From: Asparagopsis taxiformis
Lineage: Eukaryota > Rhodophyta > Florideophyceae > Bonnemaisoniales > Bonnemaisoniaceae
Direction: 5' to 3'
NCBI GenBank assembly: GCA_030407315.1
Contig: JALQPE010001039.1
Location: 1-64,000, forward strand
Length of the DNA: 64,000 nt
Each line of letters begins with the position of its first letter. The first letter of the stretch is position 1. The translations under genes were made by a program, and so were the position numbers. The notes under the pieces were generated by a model. The model was not told where the DNA came from and made no database searches. It saw only the letters and a list, made by a program, of their open reading frames with translations. Positions 9,710 through 20,946 of this stretch are shown one piece after another.

Positions 9710-10341
9710 CTAGTAAATCTCGGGCCGACTAGGACCCGTACTAGAAGACTGGACGTCCGCGTCCACTTCCGAACACAGACGCTGACCACCCTGGACACGA
9801 CTGCCGGAGGAGAAACATCCAGGGGGAATGAAGACTGGAATTTTTCGGCAGCTCTCCGGACTTATGTCGTAGTCCACATCCACCGGGATGGGCACTGAGA
9901 GATGCCAGGATAGGCCAGCCTGGTGCTGCGGAGAGGCTTGTTCGTACGATGTCACGAGCGTTTGATCATCGACCTTCTCCGCATCCTCTGCCAAGTCGCT
10001 GCCGGACGCGATGATCATGTCCGGAGCAGGCGAGCTAGGCAGAGGACACCAGATCCCTCGACGGCTGGCGCCGCTTCGGCAGATTGAGCCGGAAGCGGAG
10101 TTGCGGGAACGCCAGCGTCGATTGTCGGGACCCGCGGGATCGGAAGCCGAAGGGGGGAGGACGGGCTTAGGTGCTGGGCTGAGCTGGGTGCGCTGCAGCA
10201 GCTTCGCAAACGTCCATGGGGACAGGGGGGCCAGAGAAGGAGGAAGGAGTGGAGAATCGTTTCACGGCGGCTGGCAGAGCGCACCTGGCGGTCGAAAGCG
10301 TTGGGGGATTGTTGAGCCATTGTTTTGGTGAGAAATGACAA
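9710..10341 (-). pseudogene. Broken ORF of unknown function
   Basis: The segment read from the ATG at 10018 (MIIASGSDLAEDAEKVDD, 102 codons to 9710) looks coding: acidic start, then 'VPIPVDVDYDISPESCRKIP'. The same frame is open further upstream (PLPSSPAPD). A Pro/Ala/Ser-rich segment beginning MAQQSPNAFDRQ near 10320 lies in the next frame and ends at TGA 10015-10017. The two probably formed one protein. I recognise no domain. It is followed upstream by the first palindrome cluster. Confidence 0.35.
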
Positions 10342-10553
10342 ACGAAGAGTGAAAGATTGAGAAAGAGAGAAGAAGATCTGAACGACAAGCTGTTTTGCTG
10401 CGTAAGCTGAGTAGCTGAGTAGGCGAAACTCAGAGAACTGACATTCCTATTAGTATACACCCGGTAATGATATTCAGCGGTTGACCAATCCGAACCTTCC
10501 ACATCACTTTTCGTTGTACGACAATTACAGCTCAGGCAGTTTACCAAGGATCC

Positions 10554-10699
10554 TTACAGCAAAGCCATCGTTACGATGACTTTGCGTAAGGAAGGTTTCA
10601 TTACAGAGGCCAGGAATTTTTTTACCGGGTAAAGAAATCATGGCTACTGTATGTTTTGTTTCCGACAGCAAAGTCATCGTTACGATGACTTTGCTGTAA
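10554..10699. repeat. Palindrome pair, degenerate foldback unit
   Basis: Two copies of the 37-bp palindrome (10554-10589, with changes; 10665-10699) are separated by a spacer containing 'TTACCGGGTAAA'. It is the most diverged member of the family. Between 10700 and 11289 I see only T/C-rich DNA without a gene. Confidence 0.7.
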
Positions 10700-11289
10700 G
10701 CATCCCTTTAAACTGCTCCATCTTGCCGTTGGTCTCAACCTCGCTCTTTTTCTGTTGTCCTCCTCTTATCTCCACCTACCTTCCACTACACACCACGTCT
10801 CTATGTCACTCTGCCCGCCCCTTTGGTGCATGAAATATTTTTTATTACCACTGCCATAGTCTACACATACTGCTGCCTTCATACTCTGCATGCCTACCCT
10901 TCAATCTTTCTTCCATCTTTCTCTACCGTGCTAGGCTTAGACCATGCTCTGTGCACATCTGACTTACTTATATCATTGTATAGTTAGAAACTAGAATAAT
11001 AATTACATCACTAGAGTACACTGCAAATGTTAGTAACTATGGTTGGTGTGGTACACAACACCCTACCTCCTTCATGAGTAAACTTTGCGCACAGAACCGT
11101 TCAATACCAGGTATGCAGCCAGCGCAAACCAGGCTTGCACGACGCAGAGTGCTCCCCAGAGCCGTCAACAGCCGTCCAAACCATCGTTGTACGATGTTCC
11201 CGGCTCCACACTTCCCTTCTCACCCTTCCCAGGGTGGGAGACGGACGAAACTCCAACCGCTTACAGCCGAAGCCGTTTACCCGGGATGC

Positions 11290-11463
11290 TTACAGCAAAG
11301 TCATCGTTACGATGACTTTGCTGTAAGGAAAGGTTTGATTACAGTGGTGAGAAAATTTTACCGGGTAAAAAATCAGCAAGAATTTTTTACCCGGTAAAAA
11401 ATTGTGGCCGCTGTAATGATTTGATTTCTTACAGCAAAGTCATCGTAACGATGACTTTGCTGT
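11290..11463. repeat. Nested foldback unit built on a 37-bp palindrome
   Basis: An 18-base arm TTACAGCAAAGTCATCGT, one central base, and its exact complement form a hairpin at 11290-11326. A second copy at 11429-11463 has the opposite central base (A instead of T), so it is inverted. The spacer is itself an inverted repeat with TTTTACCCGGTAAAA on one side and its complement on the other. The whole 174-bp unit can fold back on itself. It resembles a foldback MITE. 11464-11716 holds no gene. Confidence 0.8.
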
Positions 11464-11716
11464 CAGCACCCCAGCGAAACTGCATCATCTGTAAGCCTTC
11501 CTCACCTCAATGTTGCAACCAAAGACGACTGCGATATTACCTTGTTCTATTCTAGTAGTGCCCACCATAGTTTCCTCCCCTTCTCATATTAAATTGAGTA
11601 TTGTATATCTCCTGACCCGTCTACATACGCAAACGTCATGTACTAGCCTAACTTTCATCGTTTACTTGAAGGCGGCCTTGATGCCTGCCATAGAATGCTA
11701 TTAAGAACTAATTTCA

Positions 11717-12834
11717 TCAGATATCTAAACGCTCCCAGTAGTTGACATTGAAGGGAGGCTGTAGCAACTTCTCCCTGGAAGTTCGCAGTGATAGATGGGA
11801 CCGGATAGGATGCTGGTACCTCACCGAAGAACGACCCTCCGCGAATCCCATTCCTCCGTGATACACGTCCGTTCGGCATACAAGCAGGGAATACGGTGGG
11901 ATGCGCACGTTCGTCACTGGCACGCGGTACTTGTCTTTCGCTGGATGACTTAGGCACACATGGCTGAACTTGGCGATACGAATGATGAACCCATCTGCAC
12001 CAGCAGCCATCATGAAATATGATGGCGAGTTGAGAGGACCAGTTCCAGTTCCCTCACGGACGGGAACATCGGTATGCATAAGTTGCTCCTGACTACCTTC
12101 TGCGGTCAAAATCAGACGAAGACCCGTTTCTGGAAAGACCACCGCTTCTTCTCTTCCAACCCGAGCTTCAGGTTCTCCGCACAAATCGCCTTACCTAGCT
12201 CCAGAATCAGCTTGTTCCTGTACTGCCGCGCGCTTTCTTGCTCAAGGTCATCGCAGATGCTTTTCCGGTCCGTCTTGAATACACCAGTGCTGTCTTTCGG
12301 TCGAAGTGGTTTCCACGGGTTCTTCTGACTTGCACTTGAGCCACTTGTAGTACCTTGGAATGTGCTGGCCATCTGTGTGAATAACTCGTGCGTAGCTGCT
12401 CCCACTGTAGTAGAAGAGAAAATGTCTTGCAACACCACGTAACCAAGCTCGTCGATCATTCTTCTCTGGTAGCTGAAGTATTGTTGGCTTTCACAAGAAC
12501 CGAGGGGACATACCAAAGTAGAGTAGCCTGCAGCTGCTTCCATTATCTCCGTCCGGATTGTATCAATGTCTTCTTCTGTGATATAATACTTCATTCTCGA
12601 GTTGGAAGGAACGCATAAAGGCAGCTTCTCAGGTATCTCCTCTGCGAATGTGCGGTCTGGAAGGGAGTTTTCTTGCTCGTCAGTGAAGAGTGGTGCTTCT
12701 TCTCCAGTCGTTCGTTTTCTTGCATTGACTCTACTCTTCTTTTCCCGGGGAGGCCCAATCTCAATGTTGTCATCCGGCGTATTGGGCTCAGAAAACTTCG
12801 CGCTAGTATCTTCCCTTCTTCGCTTCTTATCCAC
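11717..12834 (-). pseudogene. 2-oxoglutarate/Fe(II) dioxygenase-like protein (two frames)
   Basis: The upstream frame starts with GTG at 12834 (240 codons). It has a basic leader (KKRRRED...KKSRVNARKR, a possible nuclear signal) and then 'RMIDELGYVVLQDIFSS', like the N-terminal strand and helix of phytanoyl-CoA-dioxygenase-type folds. The downstream frame (11717-12184, one base off) supplies the metal site: 'LMHTDV' (HxD) and, about 95 residues later, 'VYHGGMGF' (distal His), followed by 'SSVRYQ' (Arg for 2-oxoglutarate). The frames overlap at a purine run near 12150 (GAAGAGAAGAAG). Enzymes of this superfamily hydroxylate small molecules, proteins or nucleic-acid bases; the substrate here is unknown. 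The upstream frame is the same as the main frame of the ParB-like gene, so the two may be one protein. Confidence 0.6.
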
Positions 12835-14829
12835 CTGGACTCGTTTTCATCGCCGCTTCCACCAGAACTCCTGCTTCTTCCCGAATTCTCCTGTCCACTT
12901 CGGCCGGGCTAGTGCTGTTAGTTTCTGGTGTCCTGATTCGAAGTTTCAATATCACAGAGCGGTTCTGCGCATCTCCAGCTTGTTGTCCAGGCGTGTCTAT
13001 GTCCATGCGACCACTATTGTCCAAGTTGATATCCAGACTTTGCGTATCGCCGCTTTGTTTCCTTCCCTGAGGAAGATCTTCTCTGACAATCCTTCCCGGC
13101 GAATTATCCCTGGCACGACTTTCCCGCTCTGCCCTTGAAGCTGAAAGACGTTCCTGTTCTTTTTGGAGAACAGCAAGACGTTCTGCTTCCCTCTTCTCAG
13201 CTGCTGCAAGACGCGTGGCAGGACGTTCCTGTCCTCCTCTTTTGCTGCGGCAGGACGGTCTTCTGCTTCTTTCGGGGTGCTCAGAGGTGCCTCTTCTATT
13301 GCTTTCGTCGCGACAGCAGGAATCACTTCTTCAGCCACCACATTTGGAGTAATTTCCTGTTCTTCCTCCACAACAGCAGAAACTTCCTGCTCTACTTGGG
13401 CTTCGGCAGATACTCCTTCTTCTGCTTGAACAGGACCAGATTTAGTTTCCTTCTCTGTAGAATTATTTCCCTGTTCTGCGGCAGTAGGTGCTTCTTCCTC
13501 TTCTGCTTTGGCGCCAGCAACAAGTGCTTTTTCTATTTCTCCGGGGGTCATGCGATTCCGTTCCCTCTCCTCCTCCGCTTTCGTCTCCTGCATTGCCTTT
13601 GTCCCGGTAGCATATTCCAGTTTGTCGTAAAAACTGTTTGTAAACATCCCGTTCTTGGTTCTCAGACTGCTTCTGTCTACCACGTCGTCATGAAAGTCGA
13701 CAAGGACGAATACAATGCGCTCTCCAATGCGATGATCATTATCCCCGACCTCCTTCGCGTTTTCTGCTGCCAAATCCGTTCGCACGAATTCCTCCATCGT
13801 TGCAGAGTTCAACCACTTGCGGACGACCTCTGCCATATCATAGATGGCCAACAGAGCCAGTAGCCAAGTGCGCATCGTGAACGGACTTCCGCTTCCGATA
13901 TTTCTGACAAGTCCTCTCTTCCTCCTCATCCTTGTCCACGACGCTGTCATCTCGAGCACAAACCACTGGAACCACTCCTTATCGCGCGTCCCGCGTCCGT
14001 CCGTGCCATTGCGGAATATTGCGTTATTGACAAGATCGAGCACGCACCCGTACATATCGGCAGAGTCAATTCGAGAAAAGTCCGGATCTCTTCCCTCGGT
14101 TCTTGCATCCTCGATTTCTCTGTTCCTATCCAAAGCATTGTAAACGCTAGGGATAGAGCTCCAGTACACGAAAGCAACGCTGTCTGTGCGATTGAACCCC
14201 TTCGCAATGTTGATGTACTGCCTATACGAGTTCTCCGAACGGTTCCTGTCGGACGGCAGAATATAGCTCACTTCTTTCAGAATAGGAATAAGCCGGACAA
14301 CAGGAAGATCCATCTGGTTGGAAAACCTGAGAAACTCTATGACCGCACAGACATTGTCGGCAATGCTCACAGAAGCGACATCGTGAGTTTGTATATTGGC
14401 TTCGAGAGACAGTTTCAGAACCTCCAGCGCATCGAAAATTAGACGCCCGTTCGGCGCAATCAACTGTTGTACCCAAACCAATTCCAAGGAATCCCTGTTC
14501 TTTCCTGAGTACTTCTCCAGGCATAGTTGCAGAGCAGCTATGCGATGAGAGCCATCGATGCAGTAAAACTCGTCTCCTTCGTTATCTTCCATTTTGCAGA
14601 CTGTAATCATAGTTCCAGTGGTAGAGAAACCTCTATCCATGAAAATGCTGGCCAGTTCGTTTACACGACCCGGTCGCACCAAACGGGAGGTCACTGTCGG
14701 AAACTTCACTTTGCGAGGATCAACTTGCACTTTAGAAGAGCTGTACTGAGCAATAGTGATGCTTTTCTCTTCAGCAGAAGGAGAATTGCTCTTCTCCGCT
14801 GTAGTATTCATGATACTATTGTCTCCCAT
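12827..14829 (-). pseudogene. ParB-like nuclease-domain protein (two frames)
   Basis: I chose the ATG at 14829. Residues about 30-105 form a ParB/sulfiredoxin-type domain: 'VDPRKVKFP', 'RPGRVNELASIFMDRGF', and the signature 'YCIDGSHRIAALQL' (the family's D-G-x-H-R-hxA nucleotide-binding box). A helical region follows, with 'RQYINIAKGF'. The C-terminal 200 residues are Glu/Ala-rich. After about 13237 the coding-looking sequence (RLAAAEKREAERLAVLQKEQ) moves one frame and runs to TAA 12827, while the original frame reaches a stop at 12997 through implausible sequence. ParB-fold proteins bind CTP or nucleotides and DNA, and some cleave DNA. It is flanked on both sides by palindrome clusters. Confidence 0.6.
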
Positions 14830-15660
14830 TGTAATCCCTGCAATCTCAGTTCGTTCAATCGGTTCTCTGTTCAAATGTTGTGTAGACGATGAAATCCACA
14901 ATTGTGGTACCTCCGAGTGCGCTTCCCGTCTCTCAGCTTCCTCTCATATACTGTCCGGACAAGACATCCCCTACCTACCTTCAGTCCTGATGAACCTTAC
15001 GCTGCACCCGCTCAGCACCTCTGACTCTACCTGATCCTGATACCTCCACAAAGCGTTTAGCCCTTTCCATCAATCTACACCTAATAGTATGTACCTCTAG
15101 CGCATATAATGCAATCGAACCCGTTTACCTCACCACGTCAATTATCATTCATATTCCAACAACCTATTTCATCCACACTCTCCACCTCGCTTCTTCTTCC
15201 ATACCATTGATTCCTATCAATCGATTCTACGTGAGTTTTATACATTTACTACGATCCACCTCTCCTACAAGTCTGAAAAATTCATTTCTACACTAACTTT
15301 TGCTACTCACAAATAAACGGTTCCCGTGCAGGCCACTGCTTGAATTTCTTCCTATTGGCGTACTCGGCTGCAAAGGATTCATAGACTATTTAAACGGTGA
15401 TCATATAAATGGTTTTCAATGTGCTCCAATGGACAATACACCAAAGAACATCAATATGAATTCATTTCAACTACCTATTCACTACTGCGATTCAGTTTTC
15501 TTGCATACCAAATCTCATTGCCTTCCTACCCTAGTCGATTCAAAATGCTTCCTCCTCGTCAGTTGATCAATATTCCTTACAACGAGCAGGTCCTCTGGAC
15601 ATCCTAAAGTTGGTTACTTAACCTTAACTATCGATGAATTTGCTGTAATGAAACGTTTTC
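14830..15660. other. No gene recognised
   Basis: Upstream region of the ParB-like gene. It is A/T-rich with C/T-rich plus strand. Short ORFs here have no coding character. Confidence 0.5.
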
Positions 15661-15950
15661 TTACAGCAAAGTCATCGTTACGATGACTTTGCTGTAAGAA
15701 AAAAAATCATTACAGCGGCCACAATTTTTTTTACCCGGTAAAATTTCTTGCTGATTTTTTACCCGGTAAAAATTCTTCGGCCACTGCAAGGAAACGGTTC
15801 CTTACAGCAAAGTCATCGTTACGATGACTTTGCTGTAAGAAAGCAAATCATTACAGCTGCCACGATTTTTTACCCGGTAAAAAATTCTTGGCCACTGTAA
15901 TGGAAACGTTTTCTTACAGCAAAGTCATCGTAACGATGACTTTGCTGTAA
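15661..15950. repeat. Triple 37-bp palindrome cluster
   Basis: Perfect copies at 15661-15697, 15802-15838 and 15914-15950. The first two have T at the centre and the last has A, so it is inverted. The spacers contain TTTTTACCCGGTAAAA motifs and 'CATTACAGCGGCCAC'. It is the mirror of the cluster at 10554-11463 and ends 120 bases before the stop codon of the Tnp2-type transposase. Confidence 0.85.
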
Positions 15951-16071
15951 GCATACCTCCCTCCATCCTCTCAGATCCTCTCCCCACTACTTTGCACCAA
16001 TCCACCAACGCCCTAGAGTGTACAATTCATATGTGATGCATCTGGTTATTCATTTTATTCTTCCCTAAAAA

Positions 16072-19000
16072 TCATGCAGCCCTCGGTGGAAATCCGTCTC
16101 GCCTACATAGTGCATATATCTCTCCACCCTCCAGCAGTCCGGGTCCGTGCCTTACCTCCCTCATGTTCTCATCATATTCGCATACACTCCCATTGCAATA
16201 GTGCATACCAAACACCTCAGTGACTCCCTCACTCATCTCCACAATTACTGTTCGTCGCCTCTCTTCGACCTTGAACACTCCTTCATCAGTTTTTTGCAAA
16301 CCCAGGCAAACTCCATAAGCTGTACCTTGCTCATCTCTCGCACTCTCGTTCCTCAGGATAAAGAACGCTAGAACAATAAAAAACCGCGGTTCATAATTAA
16401 TTCTTCCCCGCATTATCTCTGATGTGAGACGAGACGCCGGGTACAGAATCGCTTGTGAAGTTGCACCATCCTCACATGTCCTCTGTTCAGGGCAAACAGC
16501 ATGGATGATAGCTCCTGATTCTAGAGAGCCAGACCTCTGCACTGTTTTCCTTCCCCACTCTGTCGTAGTGCTTCTAGAAACTCTTCTCACCCATTCGGCA
16601 TACTTTCCACACCCGCTTGTTCCGCTTCCGTACCTTTCGGTAAAGAACCGTTTGAAAACACCTACAGCACCCTCTGCCATATCACATTTTCCATTCATGT
16701 ACTCCTTGACCTCGTCAATAGATATACCTCCATGCCCTCTCCACGTCACAATTTCACCATCCGCCGACAATATCTTTCCTCGACGCTGGGAGAGAAGCTG
16801 GAGAACCGGTTCCTGGAAGCAGTTTTTCACTACCTCGTCTTCCACATCTATTTCTCTCCCTAGCTCCTGTGAAAGAACGTTGACCATTTGAGAGCATTCG
16901 GACGAGGACCAATGTTGTGGCTCCATGCCGATTTCGCGCAAAACAATGGCCACTCTCGTCTGCCAGTCATCCGCAAGAACTAATTCCAGCGCTGAAAGCT
17001 GTTCGCTTTGGTGATTGGACATTCTCACACCTTTCTTCAGCGGCTGATGCATCCGTTCGAATATAAGCTCCTGCACGTGCTTCACAGAGCCGTAGGCAGG
17101 AAGCGTATGAACACAAAACTCGACAAGACGATGAACATTAGGCTTGTCCAAATGTGCTCCTGCTCCCTTCACTTTCCGACAATACTCATTCAACGTCTCC
17201 ACGTAGTCTACGGTTCTTCCCAGAATGTATTCATTCCTGCCACCTTCTCCGTCAGCCGTCTCTACTTCATGTGGACCGTCTTTCCACCATACGGGCATGA
17301 AACTAATACACGAAACCAGCTTCTGAAACATCACTACTAGTTTGACGGCCCCATCAAATTTTTCACGATGACCTTCCCCTTTCCCATCCATCATTCGAGC
17401 TGCGTTTTCGAATGCCATAGGTGCTATCAGCAGCACACTGAATATGTCACTCATGTTCATGGAAAGCAGATTGTTGGTTCCAAATAAACGGTTCTGCCTT
17501 CCCATCCTGAACTTCTTCAGAGCGCCCAGAATTTGCAATTCAGCTACCTCTCGAATTCGTGGGCTGGCAGCTGAAATACAAGCGTTCAGTACATCTTGTG
17601 CCAGTCCAGACAATAGATGGTCAGGTGCTATCACTGCGGAACGGTACGGGTCAAAAATTGCTGGGACAACTGAAACTCCGTTTTCCGTCTTCGGTACTTC
17701 TTCCTGCACTGCTTCCAAGGAAGTGCTCAGGACATGAAATGGTAAATCTTCCCCTTCTTCTGCAGCCAGTCCGAGAGTGCGAAGCTGGGTTTCTGTGGCA
17801 TCCTTACGTGTCGATGCATTCCGATACTTGCTCCTGGCATGCGTCGATGTTTGCCCGTTCACTACCGAAGTGTATGCATTCTTCGTGCCACCAGTACTAC
17901 TCAGGTCATATTTGCGGAAACTGCAGATGTGGCACGGAGAGTTTGATGTGTGTCCAAGAACATCCAGGGTATGTGAAACTGCAGGATAGTCTCCAATGCT
18001 CCCCACTGGGTCTAGAAATACCACAACATCTTCTCCCTCTGCATTTTTCGTTGGGAAACCCTCTGTGCTTCCTCGCACTATATCTTGAACGATATATCGC
18101 AATACACAATTTGTGGACACTCCCGGAGGTGGCAAACCAATCACTCGAACCGCTTGGTAGCTTCCCCTTTTCCGAGGCGGTAGATTGAGAGGTAACATAT
18201 AGCATCCACCAAAACTTCCCTTCCTGCTTGTGAATGGTTCGAAGTCATCCGTGTAAAGGAGAAATCGGTAAACAAAGTAGTTTCGACCATCCTCCAGCTT
18301 TCCCCAACATGGTGCATCTTCTCGCGGAGACGCTGGGTGCCATTGCGACCTGTGGTCTCCGAAACCATCCCAGAACACCCCTGAAACACGAATTTCTTCA
18401 TAGTTGGGGCTTCCTAGTCTATCGGGCGGGTTTCTGGCTTCAGCAAAGCTCGCGCCCGGTGAAAATCAAAGTAACATGGTGGATGCTTCTCCGACCTGCT
18501 CTTTCAAATACCTGTTCACCAATACGACGTGTGGAATTCCAATTGGTAATAGAACGGTTATCACGTCCCCAGCTCGTGTTCCTTTTCCCTTGGCTCCTGC
18601 TCCGATTACACATTGCGATATCGCTCGCAGAGCATGCTGCCTCTCCCATTCCAATAGATGTGACATTCGCGGCTGCAGATATTTTTCGACATGCACATCA
18701 TGCTCACCGTCGTGTCGAGCCTCATAGGTAACTATGGTCCTAGCATGAAGTTCCCACAACGATGTAACCGCCACTCTTCTCCTCTTCGGTTTCCCACCAT
18801 CTCTGTCATTCTTCCTGAACCCTTTTGCTCTTTCGATGACGGCAACCTGACGAGCTCCTGGATGACATCGGATTCGAATTGCTGTTCCATCAGGTACATA
18901 AATGTGCTTCAAACCCTTTTTCCCATCGCTGTCAATGGGAACAACTGCTGTGCGAACGAATGGGTCGCTCAAAACACCCCTCCTGCACTTTGCAATGAAC

Positions 19001-19713
19001 GAATCTTCAATGCTGCACTCTGCGGTTGATTTTTCTCCTTCCGAGCTTCGATTGTTCGCGTCACTGCGGAATGCTTTAAAGATTGGTCGAGTCTGGACAT
19101 CTTTCAGAGCCCATGTGCTTGGGAGTACAATACGAACTTTCGCCATTCCTCCACAATTGTCTCTGTCATCTGTTGTTCCACGGGTTCCTACTGCACCTCG
19201 ATGCTGTGCAGCTCTTGCTCCGCTCTTTCGAAGGTCTATCGGAAACTCTATGTCACAGCTCTTTGCATAGCAGTGTTTCCTCAAGAATGGTAGTATCTTC
19301 TGTCGCATCACAGAGTCCGACGGGACATGCTCACTTGGATCTCTGCGGAAATTCATTCCGAACAGGGTACCTTCATAGTGGGCTCTTGTCATTCTTTGAG
19401 TTCCACTCAGCTGAAGAGCCCCATACATTGCAGGCCATCGTAGTAATGCCTTGAAATCACCACATGCTTCATCCCCAGCATTTCGGTCTATCGGGCCTCC
19501 AGTTGAAATGGAATCAGAACCTCGTCCGGTTGCTTCTTCCGATTCCATTAGCGTGCTCGATGCTATGTAGATGTCACTTCCAGCTTCATCGTTGTTGCTG
19601 TACACATCAATACAACCTTCTATTGTGTCACCCATAGGGATTGGGGACTCCAATAGGTCATCTGTGGTACACTCACGTCGTAGCTCATTACCTCTCGGGA
19701 TTTCTTTGTTCAT
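16072..19713 (-). pseudogene. Tnp2-type transposase with one in-frame TGA
   Basis: Two long stretches lie in the same frame: 19713-18466 (415 codons from ATG) and 18378-16072 (768 codons). They are separated only by TGA 18466-18468 and then open codons (FSPGASFAEARNPPDRL...). Read through, the protein is about 1,213 residues. Family features are 'YRFLLYTDDFEPF', 'CYMLPLNLP...YQAVRVIGLPPPG', 'GDYPAVSHTLDVLGHTSNSP', the C-x2-C 'CHIC', 'APDHLLSGLAQDVLNA' and 'HVQELIFERMHQPLKKG'. These match the Tnp2/Plavaka/Zisupton superfamily of DNA transposases. The N-terminal 400 residues are unfamiliar. Near-intactness suggests recent activity, or recoding of the stop. I could not define element termini. 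Confidence 0.7.
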
Positions 19714-19856
19714 GCAGGCTGCATCACTGCTGCGGATTTCTCCCTGCAGTTTCCCAGGAAGCTGTTACTGGGACTGGCCACATTGAGTGAATCGAATCTC
19801 GCCTTTGTCCTACGACTTGTGGTTTTCTTTCGAATAGGAGTCCGTCTCGGAGCCAT
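19710..19856 (-). CDS. Short basic leader ORF upstream of the transposase
   Basis: Forty-eight codons start at ATG 19856 (MAPRRTPIRKKTTSRRTKAR), strongly basic like a nuclear-localisation leader. Its TGA overlaps the ATG of the transposase frame (ATGA, 19710-19713), and the transposase frame is open for about 20 codons upstream of its ATG. A -1 shift in that overlap would join the leader to the transposase. It could instead be a small upstream ORF. Confidence 0.4.
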   Translation of the reverse strand: MAPRRTPIRKKTTSRRTKARFDSLNVASPSNSFLGNCREKSAAVMQPA

Positions 19857-20810
19857 CTTGATGTTTTTGTTCTTTTCTTCTTCGCTCAGTTTTGTTGCAT
19901 AGAATACAACTCTAAACTTCTACGACATGACTACTATCTCAATACAGTATTACTTTTAACCGTTACGAAACCTTTCCAGGGTTTCATTCGATCCAATGAA
20001 CTGGTTCACCACAATTCTTTGTCCTATGCTCATTTCTTTATACACATTGATTGCTAGTTCATCCGGACTCAACATCGTTTGCTATCTTGTATCGCATTCC
20101 CTAACCACAAACCCAACCAAGATGTATCCATTTCCGGAAAACGGCCGTTTATTTCGCAGTGATGCTCTAGGCACTAATACTGAATCTGATTTTCTCATAC
20201 ACGTACTTCCTACTCGTATACTCTACCACATTTTCGGCCCTATTTACAAGTTGAAAGCACAATCTCTCGTTGAATCGTACTCGGTGTGATATCTTAAATT
20301 AGCATAAATTTATATATTGCAATGCAGATTCACTGCTCGCTTGCAACATGAAAATTATAAAATTTCTCCCACACTGCTGTTTCCTAGCCGCCCACATCCA
20401 CGTGGCCCGCTTTGACTGCCTGCCAAGTGTGCTCAGAGCATGCAATGACGTCATCGATATATACCGTCCACATCATCACTGGAAGCGCGGACTCCTCGTC
20501 CAGGAAAGTGCGCCATTTTTCCTACTCCTCGCCTCACCCTTTCTGTAGGCCCCATATGCTAGTGTTTTTCCTATATTTCTGTAGTGACGTCATTATAGAC
20601 TAGAGAAGGCGGTAGAAGATACAATAATTTTGCGCCTTTCTGCCAGGTCATGTGCTTCAAAGCGTAATTCGCACCCTAGGTATCGTTTTTCTGGGCCTCC
20701 CATCCCACCGCTCCGTTTCAAATTCATCCCTCTATTGTTCTCCTACACGTCATTTCCGCCCGCAGAGTGCTACTTAAACAACAGATTCTGGAAATCCCTG
20801 TTTCCATCTT
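19857..20810. other. No gene recognised
   Basis: A/T- and C/T-rich flank of the transposase. It has short ORFs only and no repeat of the 37-bp palindrome. Confidence 0.5.
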
Positions 20811-20946
20811 CATATCCGTCGGAAACAAAGCAACAACTTGGTTGTGGAAGCAGTATAGATCATCTATACTGCTTCCAAAGCGTAAGTTGTAGATCATCAA
20901 TACTGCTTTCAAAGCCAAAGTTGTTGCTTTGTCTCCGACGGATATG
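20811..20946. repeat. Nested inverted repeat (foldback)
   Basis: Outer 29-bp arms (20811-20839 and 20918-20946) match with one mismatch. Inside, 20846-20876 is a second perfect hairpin (GGAAGCAGTATAGAT and its complement), and a third partial copy of that arm follows. It probably extrudes as a cruciform. 20947-21650 holds no supported gene. Confidence 0.75.
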
